Counted from the first letter of the stretch, positions 45,211 through 56,389 are shown. The stretch is 64,000 bases of DNA from Moniliella sp. 'wahieum' (GCA_003971905.1 RSEE01000056.1:248001-312000), one strand, 5' to 3'. Notes: a model not told the origin generated them from the letters alone. Translations and numbers: made by a program.

Positions 45211-46353
45211 ATGCCCCGCGCGCCCCCCAGCGTCCCACGCCCCGTCGAACACATCGCCGACGCACTGGCCGTCGACCCCATCGGCGTTGGCACCGACGAC
45301 ATCTTCCGCTCCCGCACGCTCTGGCTGCCCTCCCAGGCGCGCGGTGTGTTTGGCGGGCAAGTGCTTTCCCAAGCTCTGGCCTCGGCTGGGCGCACGGTGC
45401 CCGAAGGTCTTTCGCTGCACTCGGTCCACTCTACTTCCTTGCTGCTGGCAATCCGCTCGAATCGATCGAGTACCGCGTTCGGCGCCTCAGGGATGGTGGG
45501 CGGTACGCCGCGCGCGTTACTATCGCCCTACAAAAGGGCAACATCATCTTCCTCGCCAGCTCTTCCTACCACCGCGGCGAACCGGAACAGCCTTCGTTCC
45601 AGCTGGACCTTCTAGCTCCTGGGCTGCTCCTCCCGGCTCTCACACCACCCACTCGGACGCCACCTGGGCCGCCACCCTTGGCACTCCTTCCTCCCCTTCC
45701 GCTGGCGCCGACCCTTACACCACCGACAGTGCTGACTGGATGGCATCGCTGCTCCCCCCGAGGAGGCGCCAACGGCAGTCGCGCGGTTTGATCATCTGTT
45801 GACGCAGAAGAACGTGCCCGAAGCGATTGTGGAGGCAGTGAAAGGGTTCTTTGCCGACCGAGATGCGTCACCGATTGAGATTCGAGATGCTGACCCAACA
45901 TGTGGGACGAGAATGGGTTGGCGTTGCCAGGGACACGGCAAGCATTCTGGATGCGGGCAAGCATACTGTGTGTGCGGGGGTGAGAAGTTGGTGGATGGGG
46001 ACAAGCTCGCCGTAAGCTATGCCAGCGACTTCAACTTTCTCAGTACCAACGCCAAAGCGTTGGGAATTCTGCTGCCAAGCATGATCGCGACCATCGACCA
46101 TAGCATCTGGTTCTACCGCAGCGACTTTGATGCTCACGATTGGTTCCTCTACCTGATGCAATCTCAAGCGGCCAGCAACGGTCGTGGCGTCGTCTTGGGT
46201 CGGTTGTACCGGCGCGATGGTGCATTGATCGCTGTCACTGTGCGTTCCTTCCCCCCTACTGTGTTGCCAAGCTAACTCATGACTTGCTCCTTAGGCCCAG
46301 GAAGGCGTCACCCGAACCTGGGGGAAGAAAGGGGCAAGGAATCTAAGCTCTGA
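45211..46353 (+). CDS. Peroxisomal acyl-CoA thioesterase II (TesB/ACOT8 family)
   Basis: Hydrolyses acyl-CoA to free acid and CoA, supporting peroxisomal beta-oxidation. The double-hotdog fold is visible: ARGVFGGQVLSQALASAGRT, LHSVHSYFLAAG, YRVRRLRDGGRYAARVTIAL, LAVSYASDFNFLST (catalytic Asp), SDFDAHDWFLYLMQSQAASN and GRGVVLGRLYRRDG. After an intron at 46240-46294 comes AQEGVTRTWG (catalytic Gln). In the current frame the tail is aberrant. Adding one G to the G run at 46331 ends the protein GGKESKL at 46353, a canonical peroxisomal PTS1 signal. Other frame changes are near 45433, 45615 and 45750. A Cys/His-containing stretch of about 35 residues before LAVSYASD replaces the usual W-M-R segment and may be another indel region. 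About 362 residues. Confidence 0.9.
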
Positions 46354-46488
46354 TTCAGACGTCACGCCAAGTATCACCCTGCTTTGCTTTGCTACTCCCC
46401 ACTGTCCGCTCTAGCGGAGGGAAGGGGGGTTGGACATGGCCTTGTGTGTGCACCGTGTTTCCCACGTACTATCGCTTACTACATATTA

Positions 46489-48098
46489 CTACGCGCCATA
46501 ATTATTATACACGCCAAGCGCGATCCTTCGCGGTGGCCAGCAAACGACTGTAAACCCGGATAGGAGAACAACAAGAGATACACCGCCAGCCATCATGGGG
46601 CTTTGGAAGCCGGTCGTTTCTGCATCATCGCCACGCGATTTTTCGCGGCTTGGTCCGACTCGGGGCAAGGTCGGAGGCGATGGATCGAACTTGGAAGGGG
46701 ACATGGGTTGGGCCGAACCAAGAAAGACATTCAAGTCGGTAGCGTTCAACGGCTGGGGAGACTTGGATGGACGCGATTGTGCGCGGAAGATCGGGGGGAG
46801 GGGGGATAGGTCGCGCCTCGCGCTCCGCTAGGAGAGTGTGGAGCGCCACCTCGTCAGACCCAGGCTGGGAGGAGAGGGGTGGGTCCACTCTTGCCTCGAC
46901 CGAGGTTTACGCCTGCGTGGGGTGCCGCGTGAGCTGCGGCCCCCGTGTTTGCCGATTCGTCGGGCTTGCGCATCTTGGTATTCAACTTGGGCAGAGCATA
47001 GTTTACACTTGAGCGCTGACGCAGAGACCGGCTCCTTCGCCCCCCCGCCTCCGCCAGTGGGGAGGTTGGTTCCCTCTCTTCCTGTGGAGGGATTGACTCA
47101 TTCTCCTGTGGCCCAAAGGGCGGCGGATCTGACGGTGTGACGCGGGACTTGCGCCGCGGTTTGGGTACGGGCGTGCCTGGCCCAGCTGTTGCCGGTGCGG
47201 GCTCAAGCCTCGGTCAGGCGACTGGTGCCGCTTCATTGTCCTTCGTGATGAGTCGGCCAGATTGTCAATTGAAGGGGGGTCTTGCGTTTCATGGCACGAG
47301 AGCCTGAGATAAACGTCAGTATGCGCTTGTAGAAAGATGTTTAACACGTACCGGAGGCCGAGGCAACACGTTCTGGGCAGGTGGAGGCACCGGCTGGGGA
47401 GGTGAAGCATTGGCTGGATAGGTGGAGACAGCAGCTGGGCGGGGGAATAAGTGGCTGTGCATCATCGGCGAGTGGTTGTGCATCTTCGGCAGCCTCCTGT
47501 AGATAGGAGAGAGACGAGAGCTCCACTGGAATTCGAGCGAAGGATCCATATCGATCTCGGTTTCGGCATTTGAGGTTCTCGGCTCTTCCTCCGCGTTAAT
47601 GGAGCATCGTTCCGCATTTCATGGGGGGAAGAGGCGACAGGCTCCTCGGGCGACTCGACCAAGGTACCTAGTTCCGGAGGGAAATGATATTCTGCCGCAC
47701 GCCACCTGGAAGCGTACGGCCAACAAGAGAAATGCGCGGACAGTGTTCGCCTCTTCAGGCTCAGAGTCGGGGAGAGGAGCGGTGGCGAGGGCATCGTTGA
47801 TCGCCGCGCTGGCCCGCGCGACGGCCGCAAGAGCGCGGCGAGCCTGTTGCAGCTGGGCAAGGAGGCGTGTGTTCTGGATTTGAAGCTCAATCAGCTGGGC
47901 ATCGCGCTCCAGCACCTGCTTCTGAAGTTCCTCGCCCTGAACGATGTGGAAGGCATTGCTGGCGATCAGCTCGCGGTTTTGGGCAGTGTGCTTGCGCTTG
48001 AAGGCACTCAGGTCCGCCAACACGTTCTCCAGCGCAGCGGCTGCCATGGCCGCGTCGGATGCGCCGGGGCCCATGCTGCGGCGTGTGACGCGCATCAT
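46489..48098 (-). CDS. SGO1: Shugoshin (centromeric cohesin protector)
   Basis: Shugoshin recruits PP2A to centromeres and protects cohesin from cleavage. The start at 48098 (MMRVTRRSMGPG) is followed by the N-terminal coiled coil with the family signature FKRKHTAQNRELIASNAFH and leucine heptads through LQIQNTRLLAQLQQARRAL. A Ser/Pro-rich disordered middle carries SP sites. The C-terminal SGO motif is present at about 46985-47035: RQRSSVNYALPKLNTKMRKP. An intron fits at 47304-47351 (GTACGT, ACTGAC, CAG). Frames change near 47750, 47670, 47400, 47040, 46870 and 46740. The last segment, from 46750 to the stop at 46489, is uncertain; a stop at 46625 in another frame is equally possible. Near 520 residues. 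The upstream frame is open to 48314 without a better start. Confidence 0.85.
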
Positions 48099-48685
48099 AG
48101 CAACAGGACCGGCTGGGCACGGCAGCGAGGCGGGAGATGGCGGAGTGGGTTGGTCTGCGCAGCCGCATCGGGCCGTGGCGACGCGAATGTTGCTCTGCCT
48201 CGCTTCGGCCGCGCCGGGCACGTGACCTGCCACGCGCGTGTTGTGGAAACTTTCTGCCAGGCCCACGTGACAGGCACGTGATGCTACCCCTTGTTCAACG
48301 TTCACGCGGTTCACGCGCCGTCAGATCTTCTCGGACTTGCCTCCCCAGCCCCCCAGCCTCCCCTCGATCTGATCGGTGGACAGATCGACACCCACACCAA
48401 ACGCTCATCAACTGATCGCAGCAGTGTTTGCAAAGTGCCGTGGTCTGTTGGACAGCTCTCATCCAGTGTGCTGGGTTCCATTGTTCTTTGGATGTGTTAT
48501 TTCGTCCGGACTGGTGTTGCATTGTATAGTAGCGTGTGCGAATATGGCGATGTCTCACTGAAGATGGGCTCTGTGGGCTTCTACTGGTGGCCAACACTTC
48601 CTTCAAATCAGTTGTCTAGAGGAACACGTGTCGTCCCTCCTGCTAGAATGATGATAAAGGGACTAATGTGACGCACTATGGGGTT

Positions 48686-48825
48686 CGCGCCTGTAGCCCA
48701 AGCGTGGAACCTTCCGGTTCATTCCCTCCAATATTCCTTCCTGGAGGGCAGGAATATTCTCTAGTCTCTGTAGCTCATCAGTGTGCAATACAATACACCA
48801 TCACCTGCCTGCCCTCTGGTCTTCT
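48686..48825 (+). repeat. Dispersed hairpin repeat, copy 2
   Basis: Second copy of the element at 15585-15715. Inverted arms AATATTCCT (48730-48738) and AGGAATATT (48750-48758) are identical to copy 1, and the loop is again 11 bases but differs in sequence. Flanking blocks GTAGCCCAAG, CTCTGTAGCTCAT and CAATACA are shared. Confidence 0.8.
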
Positions 48826-48850
48826 ACAACTAATTTACGGCTGTCACATG

Positions 48851-49020
48851 TCACAGTCGAGGCTAAGGCGAGCGAAGCTAGAGCCGAGACTAGGCTAAGG
48901 GATGTATTGGCAATCGTTAGCGGGAAAGAAGTAGACATGTGGTGCGAAGTGGAAGAACAGGAAAAGAGCGAGACGCTCGGGACGAAGACATTGGAAATGG
49001 GAGTGAAATCAACCAAACTA
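48851..49020 (-). repeat. Dispersed repeat A, copy 3 (inverted)
   Basis: Reverse complement contains TTTCACTCCCATTTCCAATG, TCTTCGTCCCGAGCGTCTCG, CTTCGCACCACATGTC and CTTCGCTCGCCTTAGCCTCG, matching copies at 24803 and 43902. It abuts the hairpin repeat. Confidence 0.76.
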
Positions 49021-51056
49021 TTAGGACAGGATTGTCATTTCCATCTATCTTCTTTGTCGCCCCGTGTTGGCTCCAAAAGTCCAACGCTACATTCCTTTTG
49101 TCAAAACGAGAACAGAAGGGCATGCGTCTTTTTTCGGAGTGGACACTTGTTCCATCAACGTTCAACCCCGCACTCCATTTCTCTTGCCTAGCTTGCGGGC
49201 GCAGTTGCGCGGCAATATGGTGCTTTCTCCAAAAGCTTTTCAAACTTCCCTTTCCTCCACAGGACCAGCTTTCTCAGCTCACAGCAGAACGCAGCTCCGC
49301 CAATGCTCACGCGCATTGACACTGTTCACTCCAACCTTCAACACCAAGCGCGACTTGAATGCAGAAGTTCAACGACGTTCATTTGCCTGTGTTGCGTCAG
49401 GAAAAAAGGTCATGGGTTACATGGCTTGTGGAGGTCAATCCTTCTGACGCCCCCATCCAGGCTGAATAGCGCAGGCTCAAGCACATACACTTTGGCTAAC
49501 ATGTAACACGGAAGACCGTGGGCTGGATTCTCTGTTTAGTCATCTTCTCCACTTTCTTGCGACGCCTGGTGGGTAGCCCATTGCCCATCTCCCATGATGC
49601 ATGATGCATGATGCATGACATATCCATGACTTGCGTGCATCATGACGTTTTGCATGATGCAAACCCTGCCCAAGGTGTACACGGTAGATGTGTGTTCAAC
49701 TTTGAAACGGTCAACGTGCAACGTCCAATTTCCAACTTGAAGCTTGAACGTTCATGAGCACATGGCTCAGGGTGAGGGTGAGGCTGAGGCTGCGGTAAAC
49801 CAGTAACCCGGTAACCATCGGTTTCAGTGACGTCACACGTCCGTATTCAATGGAGCAGATCGGATTCGGAAGTTTCCCCGGCTGCGCGCGGAGAGGGGGG
49901 GACACAGCCCTAGTGTTCGTCGTGTTGCGACCGAGAGCAACGCGCTCTGTGGGGGGATGATTAAGTGATTGATCCTTTGGCATGCCAGATTCGGCGACAG
50001 CATCGACATGTCCTGTACGCCCCCGGCAGAACGGTGGCGGGCATGTCGTGGATGCTCGAAGGTCGACTGCTGCAACAGTGATGATGGCTTCGATGGGCAA
50101 TGGTTACTCGGGGGCTGGCAGGTGGCTAGCACACTTCAACGCTTCATGACTAAGAATGGGTGGTCGATGGTCGATGAGCGGAATGACCACGGGGCACTAC
50201 GAAATGTGCAAGCCACACGAGGCATACGTCTCCACACCGAATACACAGGGCTGACGCTGCTGACGCGCTGGAGCTGCCAGCGCCAGCCAGGCCCCAGGGC
50301 AGCAGGCCTGGCCGCACAGCACGCTGAGCCAGGGTGGGGTTAAACGTTAATCGAGTTCAGCGTTCGTTCACCCAACTTGAACGTTCAGATCCCAGACACT
50401 GGTGCCCAGCAGCTAGCCGCTCGGGGCGACGCGCAACCAGCCGCCAGTAACTAGTAACTACTAACTCAGTTTTACTAAACCCGTGGACGTCGTTACTAAA
50501 CGCGGCTGCTCCTCGGCGGCATGCGGCGAGCGTAGCGTTAACTCCTGTTCATGCTAGAACTCCCCCCCACAGACCCCCCGATCAGCGATCCCCGCACACT
50601 GGTCGGGTGCCTGCGTGCGGATGACGTAGCGCATCCGCCGCCCCAACAGTGTGCCCGCTGTCACGCATCGGTCACCGGTGCCCCTTGCTGGGTGCACCGG
50701 AGAACACGCAGGCGCGGCGCTGCTGGTTCTCCGCGCAGGCTCGCTGCCCCCGCGGCGCGGCGGCTGCAAGCGGGAGGCAGGCTCGGCTGGGCACGGTCTG
50801 TGCTCGGCCGGGGAACAGCTGCGGTGCCTGGGCGCCCACACTGCCCCCGCGCCGCACCCCCGCGTGCACGGGCAGCACAGGCGCGCAGGCATAAGAAGGG
50901 TTGACATGCGTGCGCTCAAAGCCGCCGGCACGGCGGGTGTCGCCGTGGTTGCGCAGCGCCCTGCCCGCTGGCTGCTCCAGTGCCCCCACCCGCCACGCGG
51001 TGCTGCTGACGCTGACGCAAGACAGTGCAGAAACCTTCCTGGGTGCATGTCCGCTC

Positions 51057-51063
51057 TATAAAG
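51057..51063 (+). promoter_or_regulatory. TATA box of citrate synthase gene
   Basis: TATAAAG in CTCTATAAAGCTC, 64 bases upstream of the start codon at 51121 and preceded by very GC-rich sequence. Confidence 0.55.
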
Positions 51064-51120
51064 CTCTCCGCTGCTTCCGTCGCCCTCCCGCCCCCCTACC
51101 CCCACCCCCTCTTCACCGCC

Positions 51121-52524
51121 ATGTCTCTCCAGCGCACCGCCTCTCTCCTCCGTGTTGCCCGCCAGAGCTCCGCCCCCGCGTTCGCCACCGGCGTCCGCTT
51201 CGCCTCCACCAAGACCATCCAGGAGGCCGTGGCCGAGGTGGTGCCCGAGAAGCAGGAGGCGCTCAAGCAGCTCAAGGCCAACTACGCCGACGCGGCCCTG
51301 GGCGAGAGCAAGGTCAGCCACCTCCTCGGTGGCATGCGTGGCCTCAAGGCCATGCTCTGGGAGGGCTCTGTCCTCGACGCCGAGGAGGGCATCCGCTTCC
51401 ACGGCCGCTCCATCCCCGACTGCGAGAAGGTCCTGCCCAATGCCAAGTCCATTGGTGCCGACGGCAAGGAGATGCTCCCCGAGGCCATGTTCTGGCTCAT
51501 TCTCACGGGCAAGGTTCCCACCCCGGAGGAGGCCAAGCAGTTCTCTGAGCAGCTCGCTGCCCAGGGCAAGCTCCCCGCCTACGCCGAGAAGCTCATCGAC
51601 TCTTTCCCCAAGTCGATGCACCCCATGACTCAATTCGCCGCTGCCGTTGCTTCGCTCAACCACGACTCGGCCTTCGCCCAGGGCTACAAGCAGGCATGAA
51701 GAAGACCGACTACTGGCAGCCCACCCTCGACGACGCCATTAACTTGGTTGCCAAGATCCCCACTGTCGCCGCCCGCATCTTCTACAACTGCTACGGCAAG
51801 GGCGACGCCAACCAGTCCATCGACCCTGCCAAGGACTGGTCGTTCAACTTTGCCAACATGATCGGCTACGGTGCCGACAAGGAGTTTGTCGACTACCTCC
51901 GTCTCTACCTCTCCATCCACGCCGACCACGAGGGTGGTAACGTGTCGGCCCACACGACCCACTTGGTCGGTTCGGCCTTGTCGGACCCCTACCTTGCCTA
52001 CTCGCTGGTCTGTTGGGTCTTGCTGGCCCGCTGCACGGTCTGGCCAACCAGGAGGTTCTTGGGTGGAACTTGGCCATGCAAAGGCAGGGTGACGCGCCCA
52101 CCAAGGAGCAGATCACCGACTACCTCTGGGCCACCCTCAAGGGCGGCCGTGTCGTGCCTGGGTACGGCCACGCTGTGCTCCGCAAGCCCGACCCTCGCTT
52201 CACTGCCCTGATCCGCTTTGCTTCCGAGTCCCCGCGTCTGTCCAAGGAGCCTATCGTCCAGCTCGTCCAGAAGGTCTTTGAGACGGCCCTGCCATCCTCA
52301 AGGAGCACGGCAAGACCAAGAACCCCTACCCCAATGTTGACGCTGGCTCGGGCGCTGCGCTCTACACGTTTGGCCTGACTCAGTTTGAGTACACCGTGCT
52401 CTTTGGTGTGTCGCGTGCTCTCGGTGCGCTGCCCCAGCTGGTGTGGGACCGTGTTCTGGGCCTGCCCATTGAGCGCCCCAAGTCGATGAGCATTGCCGCG
52501 CTCAACGAGCTGCTGAAGAAGTAA
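51121..52524 (+). CDS. CIT1: Mitochondrial citrate synthase
   Basis: Condenses acetyl-CoA and oxaloacetate to citrate in the matrix, the first step of the TCA cycle. About 468 residues with no intron. The presequence [20 protein letters not shown] is followed by [54 protein letters not shown] and [20 protein letters not shown]. The catalytic triad is intact: His in [14 protein letters not shown], His in [16 protein letters not shown] and Asp in [12 protein letters not shown]. The C-terminus is [16 protein letters not shown]. Single-base losses break the frame near 51695 (YKQ-AMKKTDYW), 52003 ([11 protein letters not shown]) and 52288 ([11 protein letters not shown]). Strong codon bias toward C-ending codons fits a highly expressed gene. 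A paralogous methylcitrate synthase is possible but the closer match is CIT1. Confidence 0.98.
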
Positions 52525-54232
52525 AATGGTCGCCATGACCCCGGATCGGATGGGATCCCCCTCCCCTTTTTTCTAATGGCCTCTCTGTCTCTTCCCACAT
52601 GGCTCCATCTTCCTCGCCGCCTGTGTTGCGCTAGTGTTAATGCGTTTCGCTCTTCCTCTCCCTGACGGGAGGCCGTCTACACTGTATGACCTCTTTTATA
52701 CCGTGCTTGAAGCGCCAGCCTTGACCGTCTATCTGATAGCCTCGACGAAAGGAAGTAGACCCAATCAATGCTCAGACGAACTACGAGTTCGAGAGTATAG
52801 TAGCGTGCGGGGTACCGGTGGTAGTAGGCGGGAAGAGCCAAGTAGGGAATGCATTGGTCCATGCACAAAATGTTGGACCACACGTGATCGGTGACGGCGG
52901 GGCCCCACATTTCCTCACTAGGGCTTCGTCGGGCATTCCCGGGCCCCGCCGGGCCTTGCTCCCGGTTGTTGTCTTAGTACATACTTCGAACTCGACGCTC
53001 TGCGATCGTTGCGCCCCCAATGAGCGCCAAGGGCCAAGGCCCTCAGCGCCTCAGCCCCGCTTGAATCAGGGTCAGACATGCGTCCCAACATCCCAACACG
53101 GCAGACATATATTACCAGGATATAGCCCCTGGTTCCATCTACTCCGGTGCCTAATAGTACGTAACCCAAATAGCAGGACCAGCCCTGCCCCGCGTTTCTA
53201 TAGCCTGGGACGCAGCAGCCGACAATTCACAACAGGAACGCTGCTCAGGCGCTCACACTTGGATGGAGAGTTCCGGTGTAGAGAAGGTGTAACAGTCGGG
53301 GCTAAACGAGGGAGACCAAGGTCCTGTCAGAGGCGGGGGGAAAGGCAAGATCGTTCGTGGGAGGAAACAGAAGGCATCAGGCAGAGAACAGAAGCAAAAG
53401 GGAAGGGAAGAGCGAGAGACACAGGATGCGGAATTGGAAATTGGAGCGAGCTTAGTCGGTGACAGAAGGCGTGTCCCATATATAGGCTCGTATAGTATAC
53501 CATGTCTCGCACCCCACAGTTCCAGGCTTTTTGGAAAGGAACCCACCAATGAAAAGAATGGCAATGGGAAGAGAGAAGGTCCGTAAACAAGGGTTGCTGT
53601 GGCAAGATCTAAGAGTACTCATCATTACCATCTTGCCTGCACCATAATTTAACTCGGGCAATTACATGACAATAAAAAGCCTCTGTGGCCTCTTGGCTAA
53701 TCAAGCCTTGACCCTTTTAGCTCTCCCTCCCTCCTTCTCGTTATTGGCAGCCCCACGGCACGCTGGACGACAGATAAGCCAAACCACTGCAGGTGTCCTT
53801 CGCATGTCACATGCCATATGTCATGATACACTTCTCTGCCACCATGAGCGCCTGAGCACTAAAGAAGCTCCGCGCTGAGGGCAACAGCACTGAACTCCGA
53901 CTCCCGAAAGTGGAGGGAGAGCCGCGCGGCGGTAAGCACGATTTCACCATGTTCCCGTCGTTGCGGCTCGAGATCTGACGCGTGACCGCACACTGAAAAT
54001 GGAGGTGGCGAGGTGCTAGGCCTATTAGACCTTACTAGGCCTTTTATGGCAGTATGCCCTGCGTTTTTGCTGAGCCTCAGGGCTCGACCGCTACCGCCCC
54101 CCAGCCTTCCCCTGCGCCGTATCTGGGGTTGTCGCGCTCGTCTCTGCCGCCTTCTTGGAAGGCGCGCTCGGCCCCGACAGGCGACGTACCGATTGACGTT
54201 CTCGTGCGGACCCGGAGAGTAGGTCGCTTGTG
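52525..54232. other. Intergenic region
   Basis: 3' flank of CIT1, then lower-GC DNA with CATGTCACATGCCATATGTC at 53804-53823. Open frames on both strands at 52818-53462 and 53253-53660 have no recognisable motif. The last 140 bases (54091-54232) may encode the C-terminal tail of MAM3 in a shifted frame. Confidence 0.5.
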
Positions 54233-55797
54233 CTAGCTGCTGAGCTGGACCGTGGACGGGCAAATGGGACGAGGTCCGGGCCCAAGTGGTAGTACGCTTA
54301 AATTGGACCCGGCGAAGGGGCGCTTTGGCGAGCATAGAGAGGGTGCCGTAGGCAGTGTTGGCACCGTGGCCGGTCCCGCTGTTGATGGGGTGTGGGCTGT
54401 GGGGCGACCTGCTCCTCCCAAGGACGAGGCAGGGGAAGCCAGACCGTAAGTGCTGCGCTTGGGCGGGATCAACTTGTTGCGGCGACGTTCGATGATGCCC
54501 CGTACCAAAGGCTGCCAGGAACCCTGCGGGGCACTGGTGGACTGGGTTCGGGTGACCTTGACCTTGTTGTGCACGTCGAGGTAGACGTCAAATTCATCTA
54601 CAATTTCCCTTCCGATCATCTCCTCAATCACATCTTCGAGTGTTACCACGCCCAGAGCACCACGGGGTTCGCCTGGGTACTCGGAAACGAGGAGCATGTG
54701 CGACCGACCTTGCTGAAAGTAATTGAGGCAGTCAAACAGGGTCAGTTCGGGGGGGCTTCGGGCAACCCAGCCAGCTGGAAGCGGGAGACTTGGTCTGCGT
54801 CCTCGGGATCGTAGGAGATCAGACTTTTGACCAACAACATCCCCAGCACCGCATCGGGCTTGCCGGGTTCGTGCACCGGAATGCGCGAGTAACCATGTCG
54901 GACCAACGTGCTATCCCGGCCTCGTCCAGGACGGCATCAGACGGTAAGGTAAATACATCTTCGATTGGTGTCATAATGTCCTTTAACGTCTTCTCGTTCA
55001 AGTCCAACACGGCTCGAATGATGGCCACTCGTCGTTCGTCAACGTCTCTCACCCAACGCTTGGTGCAGCGATACGAACGTTTTCAGTTCGGCTTTGCGAT
55101 AGACGGTGCCTTGCTCCTCGCCCAAGCACCAGTCGAGTAATTTGGCTGTCGGCCATGCAATTGGCGCCAGAATGATCATGACAGCATGTACCATCGGTGC
55201 ACAGTATGCGCCAATCGACAGCCCGTACCGTGCACAAATGGCCTGTGGTACAATTTCCCCGAAAATGACAATGAGCAAGGTGGAGGTTAAGACGGCGCTG
55301 AGACCACCGCCAAAGGCGGAGAGAAAAACGGGCAAAGTCTCGTTCACAATCACGTTGCCCAGCAGCAGGACAACAAGGACCCAGTGCCGGCCCTTCTCCA
55401 GCAGAGCAAGGACAACACGCGCTTCGCGCTGCTCCGACTCACTCCCACTCGTACTGAGTACTTGCAGATTAACCATATCCAGCCCCATCAGGCCCAGGGT
55501 GAGGCCAGCAAATACACCGCCTAGCAGGACAAGACCTGCAATGCTCAGTAGATTCAAGATCAGCCGGGCATTCGTTTCTTGGGAGGCAAACGTGGGTTCC
55601 CCCCCGCGAGGCTCGGGAGGACGAAGGGGGGCTTCCAAACCCCGGGAGGGGAGGGCAAGAGCAAGTAGCGGGTGGCCAGCGAGGGCGACGAAGGAGATAA
55701 GGGCATGGGCGAGGCGTGTGCGTGCAGGCGGGCCGAGTGTGCAACGGCGCTGAGAAACGGCGAGCACCGAAGGCGACTGCGAAGACAGCAGGGACAT
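54233..55797 (-). CDS. MAM3: Mam3/CNNM-type membrane protein (DUF21 plus CBS pair)
   Basis: CNNM-family protein; yeast Mam3 sits in the vacuolar membrane and affects magnesium and manganese handling. The start at 55797 gives a leader with a hydrophobic signal segment. The DUF21 domain follows: [57 protein letters not shown] and [17 protein letters not shown], with the G-E-I-x-P-Q motif intact. After [20 protein letters not shown] comes the CBS pair: [45 protein letters not shown] and [18 protein letters not shown] disordered basic tail closes the protein. Frame changes lie near 55045 (before [20 protein letters not shown]), 54890 and 54790. The stop could instead be 54091 if one more indel is corrected. 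About 520 residues. Confidence 0.92.
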
Positions 55798-56233
55798 CCA
55801 CGGTTCACCCACGGTTGGAGTGCACGGGTAAATACGTTGCGGGCAAAGTCGGCACAGAAGATGGAGGTGCAAAAAAGGGAAGAAGGACTGGGCCTTAGGC
55901 AGTGCTGTCCGTCAGCAGAGGGTGTGACGCGGTTGCCGGCTAGACTCGACGTGACGTTAAGAAGCTGGCAGGCAGCTGGGCCGAGGTTCATCCATTTCCT
56001 TATAGTTGCGCGCCGGCGTCGCGATCGGCGCGCTCCTACAACGGCGTTCACAACTGATGTACTGACGAGAAGATAGGCTTCCCATGCCATTACTGATTGG
56101 CACTGGAAGATCCCGATGCCGATGATGACCAGCCTACTAGGTAATCCTCAGCTGCTCTGTGCAAATTTGCACTCAATGAGTACTCAGTCTGGGTACTGAA
56201 CTCAGTTACTGAGCTGTTTGTCCATGTCACTAT

Positions 56234-56274
<41 letters not shown>

Positions 56275-56389
56275 TCACCGGCGTCACATGTCACACATCA
56301 CAAGTGACAATGCCCTAGTAGTCACCACTGAGTTCAGTACACTCTGAATACTCAGACTGAGTACCTTGGCGCCCTCGTCGCTGTGGCAG
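55798..56389. other. Intergenic region with CACTAGC tandem repeat
   Basis: Upstream region of MAM3 and downstream of the TBC gene. Contains the 7-base tandem array at 56234-56278, TCACATGTCACACATCACAA at 56284-56303, and imperfect inverted ACTCAGTCTGGGTACTGAAC / GTTCAGTACACTCTGAATAC words on either side (56183-56355). Confidence 0.6.
56234..56278. repeat. CACTAGC heptanucleotide tandem repeat
   Basis: Six consecutive 7-base units (the last is CACTAGT). It sits between words GAGTACTCAGTCTGGGTACT on the left and GTACACTCTGAATACTCAGA on the right, which are roughly inverted copies of each other. Confidence 0.92.

Larger units (their letters stand above)
48099..51120. other. 3-kb intergenic region with both dispersed repeats
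   Basis: No gene is supported. It holds the hairpin repeat (48686-48825) directly next to inverted repeat A (48851-49020), with TGTCACATGTCACAG between them. Then come CATGATGCATGATGCATGAT (49593-49612), GTAACCCGGTAACC (about 49804), TTAAACGTTAATCG (about 50340) and CTAGTAACTACTAACT words (50451-50467). A very GC-rich segment at 50560-51060 is the citrate synthase upstream region. Long open frames in the GC-rich part run on both strands and are compositional. Confidence 0.55.

Noticed and set aside
49593..49660. Tandem ATGATGC words considered as a CRISPR or telomere-like array
   Set aside because: The units are short, overlapping palindromic words without spacers. The organism is a fungus, and no telomere repeat pattern is present.
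50554..51663. 369-residue minus-strand open frame
   Set aside because: It is the antisense shadow of the citrate synthase exon and its GC-rich upstream region; the plus strand carries the real protein.
53253..53660. Overlapping minus-strand frames rich in Phe/Pro/Ser
   Set aside because: Antisense of purine-rich intergenic sequence; no conserved block, start context or splice sites.
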